A stretch of DNA of 64,000 bases from the NCBI RefSeq assembly GCF_905171765.1, contig NC_053389.1, positions 743,319,146 to 743,383,145 on the forward strand, read 5' to 3'. Position 1 is the stretch's first letter. Every line of letters begins with the position of its first letter. Of the stretch, positions 22,401 through 34,400 are shown piece by piece. The DNA is from Bufo bufo (taxonomy: Eukaryota; Chordata; Amphibia; Anura; Bufonidae). A program made the translations under genes and the position numbers. Below the pieces are notes generated by a model. That model searched no databases, had not been told where the DNA came from, and saw nothing but the letters and a program-made list of their open reading frames with translations.

Positions 22401-25400
22401 TCAGGGCAGTCTGGAAATCATGTTATCAGAACAGAATGTCTTCATCTTGTCAGACAAGGTTGTTTGGGGTGCGCCAATGTCAAACACGAGGAGGGCATCA
22501 GTACACGGCTGAGCAAGCCAATGCCACATCCTCCAGTAACTGTGCGTGCCATGTAAAATAACGTTTTTATATGTGTCTATCAGCAGAATGTCCATGGCCC
22601 ACCACTACCTCCTGGACATGTCCTCATCACATCTACTTGTATGTTGCAGAGCTCTTTGTCAGAGACCCTGGACAGCACTGGAAGCCTAGACCGCCAGCGG
22701 ATGGACATGATCTATACAGTGGAGGACGTGCCTCCCTGGTACCTCTGTATCTTCCTAGGATTACAGGTATGCTCTCTGTGCTGGTTATTTCTATTACTTT
22801 CTAGTACTAAGTCCTCAGAGCTAAAGGCCCCCTATATAACAACCAATCAGATTCCACCTTTCATTTTTTAGAGCTCCTTTGGGAAATGAAAGGATCAATC
22901 TAATTGGTTGCTATGGGCACCTAAGTCAGCTTTCCTTTGCACCCCACTGTGTATGGGGAGCTCCCGACCCTCCGCGACAGATGATTTTGGGGTTGGGGGA
23001 GTATAATATTTCTACCCCGTTCCTTTTGTTCTCTAACCAGAAGAGTCTGTCAGCGGCTTTCCCCTCTCTTTCCATTGACAACTTCTACGCATTCGGCCAA
23101 ACTAAATGCGTGTGTCGGAGTCAGGAGAAAAGGTTGTCGGCCGATTCCACTGTGTTATCGCCTCCTTTATATCTGTATGTGAGGCATGTCCTTCAGTTTC
23201 CTGGATGAAAGATGGTGAGCACCATAGGAACATTTTCAGGGCCTGAGTAATATTGAAGCTCATCACGACGCTATCATTTTCCTTGTCACATAATGACATC
23301 TTTATTTTATCAAACAAGGTATCGGTGCACCTAGGTACCGCTGTGCACCGTTCTGCTCTGAAGAGGTCTACCAGCTCTCAGATTAAATCACCCCTGGAGC
23401 CATTGCATCGGGAAAACGAATCCTGACGTGACTGACAAAGCGGGGCAGAGATACATGTCCGTGTGGAGCAGGCCGGTCATACACCTTCAGGACTGACCAC
23501 ATCATCTTTACCTGATTATTCCTGTGCGTCTGTACGGAGTCTGCAGAATATTAGATGTCTGTATGACGTACAAACCGGCATCTTTCCCTGAGATGAACCT
23601 ACCTAATAAAATACGTAGTAGATCGGTGTTATCAGTATGACTCCCTGTAGCACAGCAGGCTGTGGTCTGCAGGACAATGGCAGGTAATATTAATTTCCTG
23701 CAGCTTTTTTTTTTTTTCTTTTTTTTGCTGGAATATTCCTGCTACTGGACAAAGAGCATCCTGATTATAATGCTGCCTTAAAGGAGTATTCCAGCCATAA
23801 ACTCTATTTTAATTTGGCCCTGGACAGTGTTGTACCAGTAAAAAATGCACTCCGCTTCTTTGTTCCAGCGTTGAGGCCCTGTTCTGCCCCCCTACTGCTC
23901 CCTGGCGTGACGGGGTCATGTTCGGCACCGCAGCCATTCACTCGCCTCAGCAGTGCCGTTTCCCAAGTGTCAAATCACTGCTGGGTCATAGGCCACTTGG
24001 ACACATGTTACTGTTGAGGCTAGTGAGTGGCTGCAGCAGTGCACATGACCCCATCCGGAAATTTACACATTGAGGACTGGAAAGAGAGCGGAACGGAGCC
24101 ACAGTGGGACCAAGCTGGGACGCTGGAGCAGGTTCTACAGGCCCAGCTGTAACATCTGTGGGCAAATGTGCTGCAGGATACCATACAGAACGTGTATGCC
24201 TCCATGCCCAACCGTATCTCATCTTGTATCCAGGCTAGAGGCCGTACCTCATCTTGCATCCAGGCTGGAGCCTGTACCTCATCTTGCATCCAGGCTGGAG
24301 CCTGTACCTCATCTTGCACCCAGGCTGGAGGCCGTACCTTATCTTGCATCCAGGCTGGAGGCCGTACCTCATCTTGCACCCAGGCTGGAGCCTGTACCTC
24401 ATCTTGCACCCAGGCTGGAGCCTGTACCTCATCTTGCATCCAGGCTGGAGCCTGTACCTCATCTTGCATCCAGGCTGGAGCCCGTACCTCATCTTGCATC
24501 CAGGCTGGAGGCCGCACCTCATCTTGCACCCAGGCTGGAGGCCGCACCTCATCTTGCACCCAGGCTGGAGGCCGCACCTCATCTTGCACCCAGGCTGGAG
24601 GCCGCACCTCATCTTGCACCCAGGCTGGAGGCCGCACCTCATCTTGCACCCAGGCTGGAGGCCGCACCTCATCTTGCACCCAGGCTGGAGGCCGCACCTC
24701 ATCTTGCACCCAGGCTGGAGGCCGCACCTCATCTTGCACCCAGGCTGGAGGCCGCACCTCATCTTGCACCCAGGCTGGAGGCCGCACCTCATCTTGCACC
24801 CAGGCTGGAGGCCGCACCTCATCTTGCACCCAGGCTGGAGGCCGCACCTCATCTTGCACCCAGGCTGGAGGCCGTACCTCATCTTGCATCCAGGCTGGAG
24901 GCCGTACCTCATCTTGCATCCAGGCTGGAGGCCGTACCTCATCTTGCATCCAGGCTGGAGGCCGTACCTCATCTTGCATCCAGGCTGGAGGCCGTACCTC
25001 ATCTTGCATCCAGGCTGGAGGCCGTACCTCATCTTGCATCCAGGCTGGAGGCCGTACCTCATCTTGCATCCAGGCTGGAGGCCGTACCTCATCTAGCATC
25101 CAGGCTGGAGATGGAGATTCACTTGACATGCTTGCTCAGGCAAGCATGCATATGCTTGGGAGGATCGGGAGAGATATCTGCCGCCTGAACACGTGAGGGC
25201 TCTGATAACTGTACTGTAACGAGCCATGTGTCCATTGAATGACCGCAAGCAGTGATCTTGAGATCTGTAATAAAATCTCCTGAGACGCTATATCAAGAAA
25301 AGAGAGTACTCCTCTAGATGAATGCATTCTCGCTGGATTTTCTCTCGGTGATTACAAGGAAGGCGAAGCAAAGTGAAGGAAAGCTGATAGGGAATTGTAT

Positions 25401-28400
25401 GAGTTGTGAAATCTTGTTTCACATCGTCTGTGTGTGACCTGCCCCATATTACACACATAATACCACAGGTGTATGCCAGCGGCATGTAACCAGATCACTG
25501 ATTGCTGTAATCTCGTCATTACTAGGCCCCTCTCCTACTTCCTATGGTCCGCACAGTGTGATGACAGGTGAGGTCGGAGACCTGGGTTATCAGCAGCAAA
25601 GTTCCTTGTGCTTTCAGTAATGCACGATGTTATCTTAAGGTCCTTAACCTGTAGACATAGCGTTCGAGCTCATACGCATGGCTGTGCAAGGTTTCCTTTC
25701 ATGATCTTAATATGCAGAGGCAAGAATGGAGTCGGATCCCATTGTGACATAAGGGGGGGCCTCCATTTCCCAATAGGTTGGGGTTGCCCGATAACTTTTC
25801 CAAATTTTCTAGGATGTGATGTGTGGCACTGGAGGTACCCAGCTCCATTGGTTGTGTAGTGGCTGGAGTGGAAGGACTGCTCCCATAGGTGCCAGGGCTT
25901 CTATAAGACAGCTGATCAGGGGGGGGGTCAAGCTGGTGGACCCCCACTGATCAGATAGTGGTGGCCTATCCTGAGGATACAGCCATCATCCCAGAAAACC
26001 CCTGTCGGATCCACAGCAAATCTGCAGTGTAAATCCAAAGGTCAATGTCAGATGTCTACAGCAGATTCCACATTCAGTTCACGTTGGGTTTTTCCAACAT
26101 CCATTTTGCACTGTGACCATGGCCTGAAATATCCATGTGTGCTTACCATGTGTCATGCTAATATCTCTACCCTTGTTATTTTCCCTAGCACTACCTGACA
26201 TGCTTCAGCGGGACAGTAGCCGTGCCCTTCCTGCTTGCAGAAGCCATGTGCGTTGGCTTTGACCAGTGGGCTACCAGTCAACTCATTGGGACCATTTTCT
26301 TCTGTGTAGGAATCACTACTTTGCTTCAGACAACTTTTGGGTGCAGGTGAGACTTTTACTATGACACTTATTTTCAAATGAAGAACAGTGACGTGGCTGA
26401 ATTCTGGCAGGTGCCAGTCCTCGAAGAAGGGTCTTTCTTCCCTCTGCTTCCTCATTATTCTTTATTTCGTGCCTACAGATCACAGATATTCCAAAAAATG
26501 TTTGTGTCGTAGCTGAGCATTCTGGCTTTGTGATACATACGTCAAAGAACGGAAAGTGAATTTGATGTATGAATTGCGTGCGGGTTGAGGGTGCACATCC
26601 ATTTATCTCTATGGGACTGCTGGAGATGGAGGGCCGTGCTCTGCTATCTCCGGCAGTCTCCTAGACTTTGAATGTGCTTGTTCTAAACCATCGCTGCATT
26701 CAGACAGGAGACACGGGACCCCCGTTCGTGAGGTTAGACCCTAGCCAGGTAATGGTTTCCCTCACTTGTTCTAACCATCAGACCATTTTCGGTTATGTGA
26801 CATCTATTTATGGTGCTGGTGCTATTCCATTATATGGCAAAGGGATGGTATATTACAGCTGACAGTCTGCTGCGACAGCTGGAATTGTGAATAACTTTGT
26901 TCCTGACCATTTAACCCCTCAGAGACCTAAGGGGTGCTCCCATGGACATCCTGTTGGCCCATGTTGAGTAGATGGGTTTCTATTGCAGCCGAGGACCTAA
27001 TAGAGGCCCCCAGGTCTGCCTCGTGAGTGTGTCTATCTCTGGTAGCACAAGGTCTACAGACACCATTTCAGCTATGCCAACATGATCCATACCATAAAGC
27101 ACAATTGTCACAACACCTGTAGGTACAACTTGTGAGGGCCACACAAATAACTTGCGTTTGCATTTTCTGCAGGTTACCCTTGTTCCAGGCAAGTGCGTTT
27201 GCTTTCCTTGCTCCGGCTCGTGCCATCCTATCCCTTGAGAAGTGGAAATGTAATACTACAGGTAAATAACCGATATTGCAACTCCTTGTCACACCCTGCT
27301 GCCGCTCTTTGTGTTTCTGGATGGGCATCCAGCTAGGAGGGCAGAGCACTTGAAAGAACTGGCATGAGACTCTCCTGGGATTATTTTCCTTGCTGGCAGC
27401 ACGTTAATCCATTTCTCCCCAGGGAGTAGGGGGCACCTTTGTGAAGAGAAGAATGTATATAATCTCTGACACTGGAGCCTCTGGGTTTAACCAGATGGGG
27501 AAAGGAATTTAGTGGAGATTGAACTGGAAACCACAGAGTCAGGGAAGTAAAACTGCAAGAACTGGAGGTCACGTTCTCAGGAGGCTCAGGAAATCATAGC
27601 AGGTCATGGAAGGACTTGTTCCTCATAGGCAAAGTTGATGCCAGAGGCTGACAACCCTTTTAGCTTAATATTGGTGTAGGTTTTACATGTCTCTCCGTCA
27701 CTACTAATTAGTCACCACTGTGATAATCGTCTTAGGATAGGTTTCCTTTAGTGTGAGAGATATATGAATATTTTTCTGCTCTTTGCCCTTGGCATTACCC
27801 TCATGCTCTTAAACGATTGGCCAGTCTTTCTATATACCTGCCGGATAACATATACCTTACCTGATATCAACTAGTTTTCCATCAAGTAGGTCACCTACTG
27901 CTTCCTTACGTCAAAGGGGTTGTTCGAGATTCTAATGTTGATGGTCTTTCTTTAGGATAGGTCATCAACATTAGATCGGCACCCATTGGTTATGAAATCA
28001 CGAATCCCATGCGTTTCACCACCCAACCGCAGCCAGGAGGCAATCTAATGAAAAGAATATATAGATAGAAGATCACGCTTTGTTTCTTTGTATTTAAAAC
28101 TCCTTTGGAACAGTCAGTGACGGTGAAAAACCTACTCACATGTTATAAACGTGTAACACGTTCTTAGTCGTAGCAGTAATTGTAACTTTCCCGTACATAT
28201 TCGAAACATCTGTTTTGTACCATGTTAAAGGGATGGAAGGCGCCTTCTACCAAGTAAGATCTTGTGATTAACCCTTCATCTTTACTATTCAGCTATATGC
28301 ATGGTGCGAACAGATAATATCCTATCCCATAAAACAATGTAACAAGCCACAATATTCTGTTTATCAGTTCTCTTAGTGTCACTAACTTTTTGAAAACTTT

Positions 28401-31400
28401 CCATACTGGTTTTAATCAGTAGGGGTCCGAGTGCTGAGACCCCCGCTGATCTCTTCACTGCCACTTGAGTACCGTGTGTTTCACCCAACGAAGAAAACAG
28501 TCCGGTTCTGAAACGTGTTGTAAGTTGCACAATAAAGCGTTGATTTCTGAAGATACCGGGTGTCTCTCCTTCCAGCAGTGCCGCCTTCGATGTCCCAATC
28601 TCCCCTTTGTTCCTGAAGCCTTCACTGCAGGAGATGGGCTCTATAGATTGCCTATAAACCCGTCTCCTGCAGTGAGGGGACAGAGTGGGGTAACAGGGGG
28701 TAGTAAGAAAATAAAAAATAGCAATCTGGACTCCGTATCTGCAGTATTACTCATGTATTACGACAGATAATAGACCAAGATTGTGTTGACATATTCCCTT
28801 GTTGTACTGAATCTTTTCCTGTAAAACTACACATCAATCTGCTCAGCTTCTCCTGCTCTAGAACATGCTGCCCACATATAGGACTGCTTATTCATGGTGA
28901 CGTGTTCTCTTTAAATCTATGTCTTTGTAGAGGATTTGGAGCTCCATATCTGCAAAACTTATCTGCTATAAAGATGTATTAAGAAATTAATTAGCACTTA
29001 ATTAGAAGTACTTAAAGGGCATCTGTCAGCAGATTTGTACCTATGAAGCTGTCTGACCTGTTACATGTGCACTTGGCAGCTGAAGACATCTGTGTTGGTC
29101 CCATGTTCATATGTGCCCACATTGCTGAGGAAAATTATGTTTTAATATATGCAAATGAGCCTCTAAGAGCAACAGGGGTGTTGTCATTACACCTAGAGGC
29201 TCTGCTCTCTCTGCAACTGCTGTGCCCTCTCTACCTTAATTGAAAGGGCCAGGCAGTGAAAACGTAATCACACCTGGTCCTGTCAATCAAAGTGCAGTGG
29301 GTGCGGCAGTTGCAGAAAGAGCAGATCCTTTAAAAGTAACGGCAACGCCCCCTTTGCTCCTAGAGGCTCATTTGCATATATTAAAACATGATTTTTCTCA
29401 GCAATGAGGGCACATATGGACATGGGACCAACACAGATGCCGATAGCTGACAAGCGCACATGTAACAGGTCAGACAGTTGGTACAAATCTGGTGACAGAT
29501 GGCATGATTCATCTTAAAATTCATGTTTTTGTCTCGGACCTCCTGTTTTTTTTTTATAGGTACAGTCAGGTCCATAAATATTGGGACATCTACACAATTG
29601 TAACATTTTTGGCTCTATACACCACCACAATGGATTTGAAATTAAACAAACAAGATGTGCTTTAACGGCAGACCGTCAGCTTTAATTTGAGGGTATTTAC
29701 ATCCAAATCAGGTGAACGGTGTAAGAATTACAACTGTTTGCATATGTGCCTCCCACTTGTTAAGGGACCAAAAGTAATAGGACAATTGGCTTCTCAGCTG
29801 TTCCATGGCCAGGTGTGTGTTATTCCCTCATTATCCCAATTACAATGAGCAGATAAAAGGTCCAGAGGTCATTTCAAGTGTGCTATTTGCATTTGGAATC
29901 TGTTGCTGTCAACTCTCAAGATGAGATAAACAACTGTTGGGAACATTCTTAAAAAGAAGGAACGCACCGGTTAGTTCATTAACACCAAAAGACCCGGAAG
30001 ACCACGGAAAACAACTGTGGTGGATGACCGAAGAATTATTTCCCTGGTGAAGAAAACACCCTTCACAACAGTTGGCCAGATCAAGAACACTCTCCAGGAG
30101 GTAGGTGTATGTGTGTCAAAGTCAACAATCAAGAGAAGACTTCACCAGAGTGAATACAGAGGGTTCACCACAAGATGTAAACCATTGGTGAGCCTCAAAA
30201 ACAGGAAGGCCAGATTAGAGTTTGCCAAACGACATCTTAAAAAGCCTTCACAGTTCTGGAACAACATCCTATGGACAGATGAGACCAAAATCAACTTGTA
30301 CCAGAGTGATGGGAAGAGAAGAGTATGGAGAAGGAAAGGAACTGCTCATGATCCTAAGCATACCACCTCATCAGTGAAGCATGGTGGTGGTAGTGTTATG
30401 GCGTGGGCATGTATGGCTGCCAATGGAACTGGTTCTCTTGTATTTATTGATGATGTGACTGCTGACAAAATCAGCAGGATCAATTCTGAAGTGTTTCGGG
30501 CAATATTATCTGCTCATATTCAGCCAAATGCTTCAGAACTCATTGGACGGCGCTTCACAGTGCAGATGGACAATGACCCAAAGCATACTGCAAGAGCAAC
30601 CAAAGAGTTTTTTAAGGGAAATGTTAGGCAATGGCCAAGTCAATCACCTGACCTGAATCTGATTGAGCATGCATTTCACTTGCTGAAGACAAAACTGAAG
30701 GGAAAATGCCCCAAGAACAAGCAGGAACTGAAGACAGTTGCAATAGAGGCCTGGCAGAGCATCACCAGGGATGAAACCCAGCGTCTGGTAATGTCTATGC
30801 GTTCTAGACTTCAGGCTGTAATTGACTGCAAAGGATTTGCAACCAAGTATTAAAAAGTGAAAGTTTGATTTATGATTATTATTATGTCCCATTACTTTTG
30901 GTCCCCTAACAAGTGGGAGGCACATATGCAAACTGTTGTAATTCCTACACCGTTCACCTGAGTTGGATGTAAATACCCTCAAATTAAAGCTGACAGTCTG
31001 CAGGTAAAGCACATCTTGTTTGTTTCATTTCAAATCCATTGTGGTGGTGTATAGAGCCAAAAATGTTAGAATTGTGTCGATGTCCCAATATTTATGGAGC
31101 TGACTATAAGTTCTCCAGAACTGAAGTCAACATCCAGACACTGCCGTACAGCAGAAACGTAAATCACAAAATAATCTGCTGGTTCGTAATGTTGGTTCTG
31201 TTTAATCATTATAAAGCTGGGGGCTAAATGGCAACTTTGGCTGCACCACTTGTTACATTGTCTGTATCGCACCTAGTCAAATTGTCCCGACAGTCAGAAG
31301 AAGTCCAGACCTTCTGAATTGCTAGCAGCTTTCGGGGCGTGGAAACGTGTGGGCTGCTACGCAATTCTTTTCCCTTTCACTAGCTGCGTTGCAGGCAGCA

Positions 31401-34400
31401 CTACATTGCGATCTTTGGCCATGTGACACGTATCACCACGTAGCCCCCTGAATGTGACTGTAGAGTAGCCGCCATAGCAGGAGTGTTACTACAGTATGGT
31501 TTGGGGTGAATGAGGGAATTTCAGTGACTGGTAATAAAAGGATAGTTTGGCCAGTGATGTAAATCGTATCTCATGTAGCCTTCCGTATCCTCCCTCATCA
31601 TAGATAAAAGACATGTGGTTCGTGGAAAAAGGGCAAAGATCAGAAGTTACTAAGAGCCATCCCTGGGAATCTTTCGAATGGAAATTTCCAGTGGGCCGAG
31701 TGTTTTTATGTGAATTTTTTTAGCTGAAATCCTTCGGATGTGGACATGACGGCGCAGAGTAAAGATCTCTTTGTGCTTGACTTGCTCTCTGCATGTGGCA
31801 AGCACCAGAAACAACACAGACGTCATTTGATCCAAACAGAAAACATGTCAGACCAAACCACGTGTTGCACTGCACGTGTGTAACTTATCAGTTTTTTCAC
31901 ATTGTGAACCTTCTATCTGTAGATGGCCCTGAGCTCTAATCTTTCAGTGTCCTTAGTGAGGTTCTCCTTATTACTCTGCCGTTACTCCACTTATCCCAGT
32001 TTCTAGCAGTTGTTCATACAGTTTTGGTCACAGACCTCTTTGACTTTCTCAAACCTAGGAAGTTGTGTCCGTTTTTGGATTTTACGCATTTTCCTTTTGG
32101 GATTTTGTGTAACAGTGTTAGAAGATTTTTAGGTTGAGAGCACCCCTTGTTGGTGCACAAGACACATGACGGCAGCATTGTTCCTTTGTTCTTGAGAAGC
32201 ATTTTTGCGTCAAATGAAATTTTTCATAATTCTGAAAATTCTAGTTGACCTCGAGGTTGTATTATTCTTACCGTTCTCTCATTGAAGAGACACGTATATG
32301 CAAATATATGTTTTAGGTAATGCTGCGAGGGGGGAAATTTTGCAAATTGGCTCGAAGCAGCCAGAGACAGACTAATGGAGGACTGAATTAGATGCCTTCA
32401 AGCCAGTTTACACGGTATGATGGAGCAAGCAATTGTTTGGATGGAATTTACATGCAGCGATCACCTCCACAGTAAGCGGATGAGTGATCGCTACTGCCAT
32501 CACTCATCTTCATACAGTCTCATTCTTTACTCAGGACGACCTGCTGCCCAGAGATGACAATTTAGGTGTCCGCACCAACAATCATTTCACCTGATGAAGG
32601 AAAATTGACGCTTTAGATGCAGCTCTATTGGGGTGGGGGTGGCGGGGGGGGGATTAACTTGTTATCTAAAATTTTGGCAGAATTTAGCAAAATATAATTG
32701 ACGTATAAACCTCCACCCAACAGGATATGAAGCCCATACTTGTGACACCAGATTGCTGGCGAATAATGCAACCTCCGAAAATACTTTATTATGCGGTAAG
32801 GCTGACCATACCCATTAGATACCTGTCAGCCGAAAACTCTTCAACAACTGCTCCTACAGGTGCCCCCTCCAGCACAGGCCCACTCAGCCCAGCCAAGCAC
32901 TTTTGGGGAGTAAGCCTCTGGCAGACCCCTGACAGCAACTTATGTACCCTTAGGCCTCATGCACACAACTGTTCCGTTTTTTGCAGTCCGCAAACCGCGG
33001 ATCTGCAAAAAACGGAAGCCGCCCATGTGCTTTCCACAATTTGCAGAACGGAAAGCCCAGCCCATTGTAGAAATGCCTATTCTTGTCCGCAAAACGAACA
33101 AGAATAGGACATGCTATATTTTTTTTGCGGGGCCACAGAACGGTGCAACGGATGCCGACAGCACACGGAGTGCTGTCCGCATCTTTTGCAGCCCCATTGA
33201 AATGAATGGGTCCGCATCCGAGCCGCAAAAACTGTGGCTCAGATGCGGACCTGAACAACGGTCGTGTGCATGAGGCCTTAGGGCAAGAAGCTCCTTCTCT
33301 TCTCTGGCATCTGCTGTACATGGAAATTCGGGACACCCCTACACAGCCCTAGATTAGGCTGCTATTACTCTGATGTGTATGGGCTTCTTAAAGGGGTTCC
33401 CATCTGGACATTTATAGCATATCTATAGGCTATTCCATAAATGTCTGATAGGTTAGGGTTCCACCTCTGGAACACACTCCTATCTCATAATTGGGGCCCA
33501 GTTACAAATGGAGAGCTATTTTTGGAGGTCCCATAGCAGTGAATTGAGAAAGCTGAGCTTGCTCTTCATACACAAAGGGACCCAGTTCTTGAGATGGGAG
33601 TGGGACCCACACCTATCGGACATTTATAGCATATCCATTTGATGTGCCATTTCTCTCCAGATTGGAATGCCCCTTTAAAGGGGTTGTCTGTGAATGTTAT
33701 TATATATTTTTTTAAAGTGCCCTTAACCTGCCTCCATAAAAAGAAGATTTATACATACCTGCTCCCTGCCGCTCTGGTCCTCTGCCTCTCGCATTTCCAT
33801 GTTCTGGTCCCCTCTCGGTATTTAAATCCGCCATAGCATAGGCATGGTCACATGTTCCGCTGCAGCCAATGACTGGCTTGAGTGCTGATGTGCTGCTTGT
33901 AGCCACGTGACTATGCCCATACTGCGGGGACCAGAACATGGAAGGACCAGAGCATTGGGGAGTAGGTAAGTATGAATCTTCTGTTTACGGAGGCAGGGTG
34001 GGGGCACTTGCAAAAAAAAAAATTCTGGAGAACTCCTGTAAAGGTTATCCCATAATTAATGTAAAAAATGAAAATCGGACATCATATAGTACATGACAAT
34101 ACCTTTCTAATAAAGCTAGAACCAGCCCTGTACCTCACATGGATCCAGAGATCTCCCCATTCATTGCTCTGCTAGATTTATATCAAGCTGACAGCTCAAG
34201 GGGAGTGTCTTTTCTGCTGCAGCTAAGGGGGCGTGTCTCAGCTCTCCCTATCACAGCTCAGGGGGCGTGTCTCAGCTCTCCCTTTCACAGCTCAGGAGGC
34301 AGATGAAGGATGAAACTGAGCATGTGCGGCCATCTCAGTGAGCAGGTCAAAGAAATAAGAAAAAACAAACAGCAGGTAGCGCTATTCAGATTCATTTTAT

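Larger units (their letters stand above)
7414..22649 (+). other. Intron 1 (15.2 kb)
   Basis: Repeats are listed separately. Stretches where I recognise nothing are 15470-16600, 17030-18360, 18700-19320, 20070-20430 and 21110-22070. A lone TTAA-type end (TTAAAGGGGGTTTCTTATG) lies at about 22075 without a clear partner. G-rich runs lie at about 18730-18746 and 22131-22138. Confidence 0.75.

Noticed and set aside
24211..25110. Possible CRISPR array
   Set aside because: Units are contiguous 30-mers with no unique spacers, and the host is a vertebrate.
24020..25196. Long open frames of 280-370 residues on both strands
   Set aside because: They are caused by the 30-bp minisatellite. Several frames are open at once, there is no start context or splice logic, and the predicted repeats have no known protein resemblance.
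30017..30853. Domesticated transposase gene
   Set aside because: The frame has upstream in-frame stops, a short loss between catalytic residues and intact transposon ends around it. It looks like an ordinary decaying Tc1 copy.
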